This document shows positions 48,731 through 61,908 of a stretch of DNA of 64,000 nucleotides, one piece after another. The translations under genes and the position numbers were made by a program. The notes under the pieces are model-generated. The model was given only the letters and a program-made list of their open reading frames with translations, was not told where the DNA came from and ran no database searches. How positions within the stretch are numbered: position 1 is the stretch's first letter; each line of letters starts with the position of its first letter. Source of the DNA: Metridium senile (Eukaryota > Cnidaria > Anthozoa > Actiniaria > Metridiidae). The stretch lies in contig CATKSA010000071.1 in NCBI GenBank assembly GCA_949775045.1, positions 1-64,000 on the forward strand. The letters run 5' to 3'.

Positions 48731-51510
48731 TCAAGTGCGAGCCTGCCTGTGTAAATCTAGCCTATCTGAACGCAACTCGTAAAGCCGATCGCTTGCGTTG
48801 TATACGAGATCTATTGGAAAGAGAACACTGGCGCTAGACTCCACATAACTTTTCCCTGTGACCATTCTAAAGCAATTTTGAGAGACCTCGTCGAAGTGTG
48901 CTAGGACGACATCCTTTTTGTTACCGCTGTAACGTAAAACTTTGGCCAAAAGAATTTGCGGAGATTGACCGGTTGAATTACTCGCAACTAAGGCCACAAA
49001 ATCGCCTGGTGTCGCCATAGCGTCTGCGTAACCATCATCGTCATGACTAGTTGCCGCAATTGCAAATTCATCGTCGCGCGAGTGGTCTGCGAAAATTGTC
49101 TCATTTGCTTTTCGTGCGAGGACTCCTAGAGCAGGAGTTTTTTTTTCGTCTCTGCTACGGTCGTCGTAAAACCTGCGTTGCGACCTGACACTGTGTCGCA
49201 TAACGGTTGCTAGACTTTCTAGCAATTGACCACTGTCGTGTGCCTCTGGAAGGCTTAAGAAATACGAAACTACGCTATGACGAATATCGTTCACGCCTAA
49301 TCTTAAGTCGCAGTGGCGTTCGAAGAGGTTCCCTATGTACTTGTTGAATGATGCGACGCAAAATGGCTGGCCCCTTGCATTCACGAGAAAAAAATCGTGG
49401 CTGGCTCCCTGAAGCAGTTTGGACCGATAGGACTTAATGTAAAGGCAAATATGGTACTCGAGCTGACTCCCTCTTAAAACAGTCCTGTCCGGGCCGTAAA
49501 ATCGCTTAGTCTTATAATCGTTGCACAACAAAATGAGGGTGTCGCCATCATGAACTAAAAAATTACCATCTAGCGAACTGACGGAGGCCTCCGTCTCGGC
49601 TATTCTGAGCGAGATGAACTCCTTACACCGGCCGGTCGCGTGTGTGTACAATAAAAGAATGCACAAATTCATGAGAGCTTTCGCCTTGGTCACACCTGTC
49701 GGCGAGTCTTCGAACTCGTGCAACAAATTCCTAGCTATCTCAAGTATTTCTTCGTACAAAATAGACTTTTTTTTCCCTACCGCTGGTCTTTCCCTCCTAG
49801 CGTCAAATTCTAACTGGCTTTGGAGCGCGCGCAATCTAGAAATGGAAGGAAGACCCTCTTGCTCGGTTGCAGTCTGGTCACGGTGCAAATAGCGAACAAC
49901 ACTTATAAGGGCCGAGACGTACCTGGATACGGTGATGCTCTGAAGATTTCGGTCGCTCGACCTTAAATAATTACAAAACCCCTCTACCAAGTCTCCGTGC
50001 TCGACATGCTCAAACGAGATGGTCACGCCTGGACGAACGTCCTTCACGTATTTAAAATAGCCTAGGAGTCTCTCGATGGTTTTAAGAACAGTCGCGTCTT
50101 GCAAAACATGACAGTTTCGTTGCGTGTTTAGCGGCCGAGTGTAAAAAGACTTGAACTTTTCGATCTCGTTGGTAACATTTGCATCTAGCTGGTCGAGCGA
50201 AATTTTTCTACTAGCGCGACGATTGCTGGAGGAAGAAACTGATGTGACTTCGTCCTCCGAAGAGCTACTACTGTCATTTACAATTTCAACTGGAATTTGT
50301 GGTATGAAATTTTCCCGCGGAGGCAGTTGTGAATCATTTTCGGAGGCCAGAGGAACACGTGTTTTCATTTCGACTTCGCTAGAGCATATATAAGAACTAC
50401 TGCTGCTATTATCATTGTTATCATTAATACCGCCATGGATAATGGTGTTATTTCTACTAGTGAATGAGTGCGCGTGCTGCAATTTCGATTTATGAGTACA
50501 GTGTGCGGCTGTCGATTCCCCTAAGAGCAACAATTTTGACGGCCCACTATCTAGTTTATCTGCATCATTGCTATGCGACATGCTCGATGGAACTACTGAT
50601 TGATTTTGGTTTGTCGCCGACAAACTATGCGAAATATTAAACTTGCGCTTTTTGGGGGGAGAGCTAAGGGTCTCTCTACCCTCACAATGGGTAATTAGTC
50701 TAAATACGTCGAATTGTGAAATCAGTTTGAAGGCGCCTATTGCAATATCGGGAATCCTGTCTTTGAAATGAATGTGTTCTTGGACTGAGCATCTTGGTTT
50801 TAATATTTTTAGATTCCTCACCCATGTCTTTAAAGTTCCAGTTGGCACACTGGGAAAAAGCTTCATTCTTACTTCGGAGTAACAATAATAGATCACTTCC
50901 CCACGCGATACGTTGGACAATTCCTTTAACATGTCGTTGCGTTGTTGGCTGAAACAAAATGAGTCGGCATTATTGTCTAGAAACTTTTTATGACAAAAAA
51001 CAAACAAATTCTTATACACTGTTTATGACAAGTGATAAAAATGGGACCCTGTTTATGACAGTTTAGGACAGTGTTAATGCCGCGAAAACGTGCTGAATTT
51101 CCCGAAAGACGAAAGACCGCGCTGCTCATCATATTACCTAATTAATATACATGATTATGACAAAAAAAAAAAAAAAACTAAGGAAATGGGGAAATGGGGT
51201 AAAAAGGATACCCTGTTCATGACAGAAAACTCAAAAAACCATACCCTGTTTATGACAGAAAGCTCGAAAAACCATACCCTGTTTATGACAGGGGGACTAA
51301 AACGTTTGGGATTAAAACGTTTCTCTTTAAAAATAAAGATAGTTAAACATGTTATTAGTTGCGATCGTAAATTACTTACGTCAAATTTGTAGGAGTGTGT
51401 GGTCGTGCCCGAACTGGGGTGTATTTCAATGAATGATCGGCATTTGAGGTCTCCATGTCCAAACGGTGTTCTTTCAAAACTGATTGTGAGAGCGCTGTCT
51501 GTTCCCCCAT
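48731..51510 (-). CDS. Tyrosine recombinase/integrase, second copy
   Basis: Predicted exons are 51510-51380 and 50948-48731, with the same donor, acceptor and phase as the copy at 21018-23797. The main-exon translation is the same over its whole length, so all catalytic candidates (R484, K523/K525, R600, H629, Y638), the nuclear signal and the C-terminal domain are kept and the ORF is intact. Two intact, near-identical copies suggest either very recent amplification or active homogenisation. They do not by themselves prove activity. Confidence 0.85.
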
Positions 51511-52084
51511 CAAGTCGCTACTAAAAAAAAAAACACAATCAGTCATTATTACTAGTTAGATGACAGTTTAGGACCCCGTGTTAATGCCGCGAAAACGTGC
51601 TGAATTTCCCGAAAGACGAAAGACCGCGCTGCTCATCATATTACCTAATTAATATACATGATTATGACAAAAACAAAGTAAGGAAATTGGGAAATGGGGT
51701 AAAAAGGATACCCTGTTCATGACAGAAAACTAAAAAAAACATACCCTGTTTATGACAGAAAGCTCGAAAAACCATACCCTGTTTATGACAGGGGGACTAA
51801 AACGTTTGGGATTAAAACGTTTCTCTTTAAAAATAAAGATAGTTAAACATGTTATTAGTTGCGATCGTAAATTACTTACGTCAAATTTGTAGGAGTGTGT
51901 GGTCGTTCTCGGAGTGGAGTGTATTTCAATGAATGATCGGCATTTGAGGTCTCCATGTCCAAACGGTGTTTTTTCAAAACTGGAATGTGTGTCATCGATT
52001 GTAAGGGCGCTGTGTGTTCCCCCATCAAGTCGCTACTAAAAAAAAACCACACACACACAATCAGTCATTATTACTAGTTAGATC
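51055..52084. repeat. Tandem duplication holding the recombinase first exon and iterons, unit 2
   Basis: Blocks 51055-51559 and 51560-52084, equivalent to 23342-24371. The iteron trios start at 51211, 51244 and 51277, and at 51711, 51744 and 51777, with 33 bp spacing. Confidence 0.85.
51880..52025 (-). other. Alternative first coding exon of the recombinase, unit 2
   Basis: Same as 24167-24312, with the AC|GTAAGT donor retained. Confidence 0.6.
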
Positions 52085-54216
52085 AGTCTACGTTCAATAT
52101 CTATCTACGAAAGAAATTAAGACAATACTTTTTTCGTACTGAAGCTGTGAGCGCCAAAAACTGATTTCTTGAAGAACGGCTGTTGTACAAGGCTAAAATC
52201 TATTTATTCAGAAAGTTTAACTTGTTTGTAAGTGGAAAAGACTGATGAAAGTGGAGCCAAAGTGTTATTAACCCAAACCAAAAATTTGAATTGAAAATGA
52301 GGTTTAGGCCTTTATCTGTTTATTTCCCATACCTTTTCTTTAAAAAATGCCCCAAAAAGCTGCATTCTAACACAAATTCAACAAAACATCTTTGTACAAT
52401 TGAAAATACCGCTTAAACAGGCATGTTATCTTAGTACATTAGTTTCTAACTGTTTAAAGAGGTTTTTGAGCGTTAACCCAAAACGAAAATTGAGATTAAA
52501 ACTCGTGCAAAAGTCTAGTTTATGGCGCTTTTTGCCAATATTGCTTGTCATTGAAAAAAATATCCTCTTAATCTGCTAATTTTAATACTTACTTACCTAC
52601 TTATAGTATTTCAAATGTGTCGATTTGAATAGGAGAGAATGCCTAGCTCGGTGCGTTCTTTATTTGGAGAGCAATCAAAGATCTGCAACATGGAGGAATT
52701 AGGAAATCAGCATACATCAAACCATGGCCAAAACATTATACAATATATCAATACCTTATAATCGTAGGAGCTAATATGCTGTCCAGTATATACCGCGTAT
52801 ATAACTATTTAGTTCCTTCGCTATAGTAGAACGACTCGATTATAGTAACAAATCGCAAACGGTCATGATCATCACCGTGGCAAACTGCACTGATGTCTAG
52901 CTACAATACTGACAATCGCTAGTGTTGGAATGAACGTACGTGCTTCGACATATCACTAAATAAACATACCTTCCTGGACTTTGGCCAGACAGAACGGCAC
53001 CAATAGTGATTAACAATAGAGTTTCCAGATAGATATCCTATCAGTGTTGTCGATCTAAACATTACAGGAGGTAAGTTGAAAGGATCCCGACATTTGTGGT
53101 GATTTTAACAAATCGTTTGATAATTTAAACGATTAACAGATCATCAAGTTACAAATCTAGTCCCCGTCCGGAAAAGAAATGACTGAAAGTTACTCCCGTT
53201 ATTACGGACTCTCGCACACTTTGTTTGGTCCCAATCGCACGTTTTCATTGTTTAACTCTCGTTATATAATGGACGAGGGAAGGAAAAGCTGGAAAACAAA
53301 CCCCACTTTTTTTTATTCAAACTACGTCTATGTTTTCTTCATAAACATGAGCAGTTTTTGTGAACAATAATCAGCAACTTGAACTGCAACATGTTTCTAC
53401 AATGATCAAATAAAAATTTATAACAAAAAAATACAAAAAAATGATTGTCCACCCTACACACACACACCATACCATAGTCAATGAGCTAGGCTGTATATAC
53501 GTCTTAAAAAAATAACAATTGCCTAAAAAGGTCCCACTCTGAGAACGAGGCTGAAATATTGACTTCCCGCACTTTTTTCCCACCGCGAACACAGGAAACC
53601 CAACGATCACAGGACAACCCCTCACAAGAAAAAAAAAATTATGCTTTAATTGAAGGATGACGGGCTGATTGAATGGATGAATGAGCTTGTTAGAATGATA
53701 ATCATAAATAAATTAGTGAATGAATCATTAATTGGCACAATAGACGGGGCTCACTAGAGTGATTTCCTGTACAGAGCAAAAAAGTTATGGAACCAATTAG
53801 ACGATTCTTGTAAACAGACAACAAATCTGAACTCTTTTAAAAAAAGAACTAAAAAACAAAGACAGTTTTTCCATAAATAGTACTATATAAATAGTACTAT
53901 ATGATACATCCACCATTTTATATCTCGAAAAATATATTTTAACGCTCGAACTATCATGCTTTGTATTTTTTATATGCAAAATATCTATTCTTTGTGTAAA
54001 TTATTCTTGAAAAACCTTTTATAGGAAGTTTAATAAAATGTATGTATGTATGTATTTTCATTTGACCGTGCAAGAAAAACCACTATTTAGTTTGTACTTG
54101 TTGGTAAAGAACAAAAGAAAATAATAGATTCAGAGTGTAGTAACAACTATTAGTTTGCCAATTCTTTCATGGTCATATGAAAATCAATCTGTATCCGTAA
54201 AATAGTTTGCCAATAC
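52085..54216. other. Recombinase upstream region, unit 2
   Basis: As 24372-26502, including possible noncoding exons on the minus strand at 52682-52597 and ending at 52970. No other gene seen. Confidence 0.4.
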
Positions 54217-54546
54217 AGGATCTCGTCACGTGACATACACCCCCCCCCCCCCTAAAAAAAAAATTAGTTCTACTAAAAAAATTATTGCCATATTCAGAAA
54301 GAGCACATTAAAGTTAGTACTGTCGCTGAGTTTTAGCATTTCTTGATGTAATTGGAAATGTTTAATTTATCTTTTTTTTCAAAACTCGAAACTTAATTTA
54401 ACAAAGAACGTATGACTGGGACGCATGTAAAGTTTCGAGTTTTGAACAAAATCTAAATATTACATTAATTACATCTTTCTGAATATGCCAATAATTTTTT
54501 AGCAGAGCTAATTTTTTTGGAATTTGTGTCACGTGACCAGATCCTG
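54217..54546. mobile_element. Foldback/MITE-like element, unit 2
   Basis: Same element as 26503-26835 with a shorter poly-C run. Confidence 0.8.
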
Positions 54547-55299
54547 CAAAAGGCCTATTGTGATATAAATCAATTGCTCTCTTTCTCCGGGATCCCTGTC
54601 CGATTGATAAATTTTGGCTTCTTGCGCTACAGCATCGTTTCCATAACTTTCTAGATTATTTATATATGTAGATAGTTAGACCACTCAGTGGGGTAGCAGA
54701 AAGCTTATTCATATGCGCGGTTACGGCATATATCATCAAAGAATACCATCGTTTACGAGTTTCGATTACGAATTTTATTGAATAAACCATGATTATCATT
54801 AATATAATATTTCTTCTCTCTCGACGTTGAAGTGGGATCAGGATCACATCATCATGGTACTCCGACACCAGGTTTTGCTTCAGGATGAGTTTTTAGATAT
54901 TTCCTAGATTGGCTGCTGAGACCCAACTGGACAAAGCATCAATCGGATAATTAATCGCCGTGCGCCCCTTCTCCTATTAGTAAAAGCAGTTCCGCCGGGC
55001 TTAAATCTAAGCCACACGAGCAGGCTAGGAGTTGGACGGCTTAGTTGTCAGAGGCTATGTTAATAGCACGCCTTGAGGAAAATTTATAAGACAATGGTTG
55101 CTTGTCTCCAAAGCCTCTCCTCGGCTATGACAACCTTGGAACCAATATGAGGATCATTATGGGGTCAACGTTACTAAAATTTAGTCGTAAGCGTTGAACT
55201 CAAGCTGACCGAAATCGTAATCATATCAAAATATTACCTGCATGCTGTCCGTGATTGTCATCACCCCATTGAGGCCCTCTTATTCTCCCGGAGACAATG
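54547..55299. other. AT-rich spacer, unit 2
   Basis: As 26836-27588. Nothing recognised. Confidence 0.45.
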
Positions 55300-55487
<188 letters not shown>

Positions 55488-56384
55488 GATACTCCCCTCT
55501 CTCCATCAGTGCTCCTTTTTACGGGTATTTAAAGCTACTTAAAGCTACACGGAAAGGAAAGAAGTCGAAACAAACTGTGAGATAATGATTATGATAATGA
55601 CAATGATTACATGGTAATGATAATGAGTGTTAACCGGCAAATGTATATTTGAAATGTAATGATTCATGTTTGCTGAGAATTAAATAAGTGAAATGATTAC
55701 ATCAATGTCATAATAGAATATTAAACGTCGTCGGAGGCAATTATTATGATTATATTTGTTACTGTAAATTGCGACAAGATATCAAAAAAACTGAGACAAA
55801 ACTTCAGTAGTTAGCGTGCTGTATGAGGAGTAATGAACATCGGTCGCAAACGTCCCCTTTATCATGTTTATACCTTAAGTCTGTTCTGAACTAATTTAAA
55901 AAGAATAATGATGATGATGAGATTGAAAATGATATTATTCATAATGATAATGGTAATGTTAAAAGTCATAGTTATAGTTATACTGATGATGACGATGATG
56001 ATGATGATGACGATAATAATCTTGTTGACAATGATGATAAGGGACGGACCGTCTGATTTTTGAGGGGGGCTGTCCCAAATTACCGAAAAAATCGAGCAAA
56101 GCCTTGAACCTATAACAAATAATCTAATAACAATAATAATAATAACAATAATCGTAATAGGCGATAATGATGATAATAAGAAGATAAACAACAACAACAA
56201 TAATAATAATAATAATACAATATGAAGAAGAATGAGATTATTCAGTACGCTATTCAGACGTATTGAGCGTCTATTCGATTCTTAATAATGTCATAACGGT
56301 TTATCCTTCATAAACTCGGATGGTATACATATAACTCTGTATTGATATTAATTGATTCGAATAGCAAAGAGAGAATATGTTTCT
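55488..56384. other. Single 540 bp block and trinucleotide-rich spacer, unit 2
   Basis: One copy of the block that is duplicated in unit 1, followed by the same AATAAT-rich spacer. No gene seen. Confidence 0.6.
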
Positions 56385-56725
56385 TTAAAGGGGCACTTGG
56401 ACCAAAATCAATGAAAATTGAAAATAAAAAAAATCTATATTGCAACAATGATAACCATGAAGCAATTTTGCTTACATCAAAAAGACTGACACATAAAAAT
56501 AGTCAAGGTTTTCTAACATTTAAATTTGGTATGTATGACGTCATACATACAACCCTATTGTTCTTTGAGATTTTGAACCAAAATTTCTTTAGGTTAATGA
56601 GCTTTAGATGCAGAATTTGTAATGAAATTTGGTTAGTTTTCTGTCTACAATCATTCTCATGTATGCATTGTCGCTTTCCAATTTATTTTAAATTTCTATT
56701 GTTTTTGGTCCAATTGGTACTTTAA
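56385..56725. mobile_element. MITE-like element with central 22 bp palindrome, unit 2
   Basis: Same element as 29232-29572; the palindrome centred on TGACGTCA is at 56529-56550. Confidence 0.7.
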
Positions 56726-56879
56726 TATTATACCTAGTATATTTAAACTGATAACAGTAATAATAATAAACAGTAATGATAACAATAATAGTAATAAGCG
56801 ATAATGATGATAATAAGAAGATAAACAACAACAATAATAACAACAACAATAAGAAGAATGAGATTATTTACTCGTACGC

Positions 56880-58998
56880 TTACTCGTCGTAGCGACGGCG
56901 TCGTGTTGAGCGTCTATTCTTAATGATGTCATAACGGTTTTTCCTACATAAACTCGGATGGTAAACCGGACCGTCGCTGCTAAACGCACCACGCCTTTCT
57001 TCTCTTGCCCGGTAAAATTCCTGTAGGAGATCGTCGGTGACCAAATAGTTAAACGTGGGGAAGGCAAAACCCGTGGACAAAGCACGACGAGCCAGCTCGA
57101 ATCTCCCAAGCGTCGGTTGAAGATTTTCCTCCGTCATTTGGCTTTCATGATAGGCTCCTCTGATTTCGATGAGTAGTCTGCCGAATGGATCCACTGAAAA
57201 GCAATCAACCATGAGCACTGCGTTCTGGGGTGGTAAACCGCCAAGAACACGACCAAGTTCCTGCAAAAGAAAATCGCGCCCTTCTTCCCAGTACGGTTGG
57301 GGGTATTCCGATGCTCTCACTTCGGCTGGTGTTGGGGCCTCCTGGGTATCGTAGCCAATGAGTCTACTTCGCACATCCGTACCAAGTGAAGCGGCAATCC
57401 TACCATACCAAGAAGTACTCTGGTACGCGTTTGGGTCTGTCGGGGGTGCATCATTACTTCTAACGCCACAAAGTGCTTCCACGCGGGTCTTTGGCAAGCC
57501 ATCTCCATCGCCTGGTCGTCGCATGGGGTACCTTAAAAAGAGTCTCACACACAAAGAATGCATATCCATTTGCGCCGCGATTATATTTCTAGGAACGCGA
57601 CCGTCATTTGCAATTATGGCGTCTAAACTACAACCTACCCGTGGTATTTTTAGTATAGCTTCCGACCACGACATCCTGCTCAGCTCCAGAACTGGGTATC
57701 TGCACACGGTCCAAGACACTTTTAGGATAGATCGTAGATATGGAAGGCTCAGGCCAAGGTCATAGTTGTCTGCCAAGTCTTTGATGACATTGTAGGTGTT
57801 TTGGTCGACTCTTTTGCTGAATGCCTCAATCTGCCTGCCGATTTCCAAGTGCTGTAGAAAGGAATGCCTTGCGTCGTTGATCTCTGAGTTTTCTCTCATA
57901 GCTTTGGTCTTACGTGCCATTTCGTCCTCATCGGCGTCTATTGCCTTGACCACAGTTGGAGCCCACTGGACATGATCTGCAAAAGAAAAAAACTGCAAAG
58001 ATGCCAAAGCATTGTGTACTATACCCCTGTTAGCATCATCCTCGGCGCTGCCTCGAGGCTGTTCGTTTCTTCGCCTCCTCCTAGCTCTTAGTGGGGGTGC
58101 TGCTGTGGTACTGCTGGTGTCTGTGTCGCTAGCACTTTCCGTGTCCATATCATCATTCTGAAATTGTCGAAAAGAAAAGCCTTAAAAGATTGATCATTGT
58201 TGTATCATGCTGTCGCCAAAAGGATATTAACCCCACCTGTTGCTCTGAAGGCTGCCCAACACGACTAGACATAGGTGTCGAACTTGTGCCGCTGGCCTGG
58301 AAACTCCTGTTCTTCAGTTGAGGAAGGACAAACGCAGATTCCACTTGCCTGATCATGCAACTCTTTGCTCTTTCTGTCCGGCTTCTTTGACCTAAATCGA
58401 ATAAAATCATCATTAATGCTGATTTGTACATCCCTGACATTTGAAAACCATATGACAAATATAGACGAATAGCTGACGAATTCAAAAATGAATTAGATAC
58501 TATCAACCAAACGTTAGTCGTGGTTCGTGGTTCGCACAGTTTGCCAAGTTTTTCCAAGCCACAAGAAAGAACGATATCACCCAAGCACTGCGATTTGAAA
58601 TTGGATCTGCGGACGATGTACTGCAACTCCCAAAACGTTTTCCTTGCTGTCTGGACGATCTCCGCTCTGGTGGTCTGTCCGGGAAGGTTTTCCAGATTCC
58701 TCTCATCAGTCTCGTATCCGTGCTTGCTGAAGGTCGCCAGGGCAACAGGCTGGTTGTTCTCTCTGCAAAAAGCGATGACGGTCACTCTGTCAGGTCCGTT
58801 TACAGGCGGCTCGAAGATTTCGCCGACGGTGGCTTTGAAGGCCTTCATGTCTAGACGCGAGCGCTTTGCCTCATCAGAATCCAAAATACTCTCGAGATGC
58901 TTCCTGTCGCAGGTGGGGGGATGTTCGCCGTATACCTACAGACAATCGATTAACAAATGAATGAAATGGACGGAAGGAACGAACGAATCAACTAATTT

Positions 58999-59057
<59 letters not shown>

Positions 59058-60292
59058 CATCCATCCATCCATCCATCCATCCATCCATCCATCCATCCAT
59101 CCATCCTGCACAGAATCCTGTTTTTGGAACCTCTTATAACTATGCACCCATTATGAACTCAATAGCATGCACGAGTCACGCTAGATAGAGGGTCCTGAAG
59201 GGGTAAAATGGGAGCTGGGATTGGACTGGGAAAATGGGATTGGATGCACTGGGACTGGGATTTACAAATAAAAGAACAATAGAAAATGGAAATGGGATTG
59301 AAAACTTGAGCAGAACTGATGGGGTTATGTGACTTTTGACTAGGACCTGGTCCAAATATAAACTGGGGAAATCCCAACACCCCCCGCCCCCCCCCCCAGC
59401 ACACACACACACACACACTCTTGATAAAGCAGTTTGTATGCCATTCCGTTAAGTGTTGTTTGTTGCTCTTGTACACAAATCAATTTTGATAACCCAAATA
59501 ATGAGAATTAACATTGAAAAAAAAAATACAGACGGAAAAATTAACAAACATCCATAACAATAAATATAAGCGTTGAAAAAATATATATATGATCAGACAG
59601 ATATTCAGGTAAGCGGATTGATACTGTGAAACTTCCTTAAATGGCCGGTTGAAACTGATTGCAGCAGATATACATTGCAATTTCATGTAAAACTCACACG
59701 GCAAACTATTTATCTCCTTGCATTAATAATTACAATAATAATAAATGAATTACTTGTAACTGTGCCGCAGAGTTCGATTTTGCTCATCCGAAAGACATTC
59801 TTTCAGTTGAAACGTGAACATATAATAGACACGCCTTTAGTTTATTGTCAGAGTATAGAGCGGATTTCGTATGACTGCGCAAACAGCACGGACACAGCAC
59901 GGTACAGTACAAATGAATTTAGAGAGTTTTTCTTGTGCCTATCAAAACACCACAGTTTGGTTACGGCAGTGATTTCGAATGTCTTTATAGAAACTACGGC
60001 ACGAAAACGGCACGGCACGGTCATGGCAAAAACTTCGAATCTTTTTATATAAATTACGACACGGTCACGGCACGGTACGGTACGTTGCACAGTCATACGA
60101 AATCCGCATATAAAACACGGAGCTGTTCTTTACACCGTTAAAAACTCTCCATTGAGAGTTATTCATTCAATTTAGACTTTTAAATTTAGCTTTTCATTCA
60201 TGATGTTATGATAAAGGATTGGATGCGTTATCATTTCAACTTACCTCAACCAAAAATGGACAATCTTTACTCGACGAATTCACAAACTCCAT
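56880..60292 (-). CDS. GNAT-like and SNase-like fusion, second copy
   Basis: Predicted exons are 60292-60245, 58935-58237 and 58157-56880. Splice sites, phases and translated ORFs are the same as in the copy at 29727-33142, including R514, D519, E522, D572 and R576 of the nuclease domain and N168 and Y175 of the acetyltransferase domain. Intron 1 is about 3 bp shorter, mostly because of the C-run. No disabling change is visible. Confidence 0.75.
58999..59106. repeat. (ATCA)n then (CATC)n microsatellite, unit 2
   Basis: Same tract as 31846-31944 with a slightly different unit number, inside intron 1. Confidence 0.95.
59378..59418. repeat. Poly-C and CA tract, unit 2
   Basis: Shorter C-run than at 32217-32268. 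Confidence 0.9.
59860..60107. mobile_element. MITE-like element with 22 bp inverted ends, unit 2
   Basis: Same element as 32710-32957, in intron 1 of the GNAT-nuclease gene. Confidence 0.75.
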
Positions 60293-60489
60293 GTCGGATT
60301 CTATCTGAAAGTAAAGCGTTAGTACAAAAAGAAATGATTCAATAGATTGTGTGTTGTCCTCGTTCGGATTCTATCTGAAAGTGAAAGCGTTAGTACTGAA
60401 ATGAAATGATTCAATAAGCTTGTTTTTTTTCCTCGTTTTTCACTCTCATCTGCGTAGTCAACTACCTAGATTATTGTAGAGCTATTGTT

Positions 60490-61141
60490 CTGCAATTACC
60501 CAGAATTCCAAGATGAAATTATACCATAATTCCATTCGGGAACCCTGTGTAAAACAAGTAGTCTGTAATTACCCACAATTCCAAGATGAAATTATACCAT
60601 AATTCCATTAGGGAACCCTGTGTAAAACAAGTAGTCTGTAATTACCCACAATTCCAAGATGAAATTATACCATAATTCCATTAGGGAACCCTGTGTAAAA
60701 CAAGTAGTCTGTAATTACCCACAATTCCAAGATGAAATTATACCATAATTCCATTAGGGAACCCTGTGTAAAACAAGTAGTCTGTAATTACCCACAATTC
60801 CAAGATGAAATTATACCATAATTCCATTCGGGAACCCTGTGTAAAACAAGTAGTCTGTAATTACCCACAATTCCAAGATGAAATTATACCATAATTCCAT
60901 TAGGGAACCCTGTGTAAAACAAGTAGTCTGTAATTACCCACAATTCCAAGATGAAATTATACCATAATTCCATTAGGGAACCCTGTGTAAAACAAGTAGT
61001 CTGTAATTACCCACAATTCCAAGATGAAATTATACCATAATTCCATTAGGGAACCCTGTGTAAAACAAGTAGTCTGTAATTACCCACAATTCCAAGATGA
61101 AATTATACCATAATTCCATTCGGGAACCCTGTGTAAAACAA
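60490..61141. repeat. Nine tandem 73 bp repeats, unit 2
   Basis: Same array as 33340-33990. The TTCGGG variant also occurs in an internal copy near 60828, whereas in unit 1 it is seen only in the first and last copies, so the arrays have exchanged or converted independently. Confidence 0.9.
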
Positions 61142-61316
61142 TAACACGTTGGGTTCAGTGTGTTTGATCGTACCGTCACGGTTTCTTTGCAAAAATTTTT
61201 TAACAGCAAATATGTGACCTGATACTTTATCGTCCTTTATCATTGGAAGTTATTAATATCAATGTGAATTGTATAGTTAGTAAGCTGGAAATACTAAATA
61301 TATCGATGTTCGTGGA

Positions 61317-61347
61317 ATGCCAAGATGGCGGACATGCTTGAATTCAG
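61317..61347 (+). other. Candidate first exon of the array transcript, unit 2
   Basis: Same as 34166-34196, with donor CAG|GTAAGC at 61348. The transcript would continue through array C beyond the window. Confidence 0.45.
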
Positions 61348-61750
61348 GTAAGCATTTAGATTCCAAGTCTATTTAGTATGTATTTTGTATAAATACGGTT
61401 AGTTTGTTAAAGTATATACTCGAAGGTATCTCTCTGTACACACACGTTGTGTAACTTGTAAAAGTGTTTCATTAACTTGATCTACAAGAATTGTCAATAA
61501 ACGGAATGCCAATTCCTATTTTATATAATGTGTTCTAGTGTAATGGAATTACGTTAGAAAATATTTTATGTTCTAATATATAATATAATATATATTAGTT
61601 GAACGTGATGATGTCCAACACTAGTTAATTCACATAATGAGAATCTTACAGTATGATCAATTTTGAACTGCATGTTTGTTTATACATATATTCGACAACT
61701 AGCTGGTTCAAAGTGGCCAACTCTGATTTTAACTTGTCTTTTGCTTGCAG

Positions 61751-61812
61751 CGTCAATGGGTTTGGCCAGTCGCATGCCGTATAAATGGCACGTGTTTAAG
61801 CATATACGGCAG
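61751..61812 (+). other. 62 bp edge mini-exon, unit 2
   Basis: Same exon and splice sites as 34600-34661. Confidence 0.55.
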
Positions 61813-61908
61813 GTAAGGATCACTGTGATTAATGGATATTATACTGTAGACAGCTAGTTCTGTTTAGTAATAATTATGATATAGTGCAGTCTGTATTTTT
61901 GTTTTGGC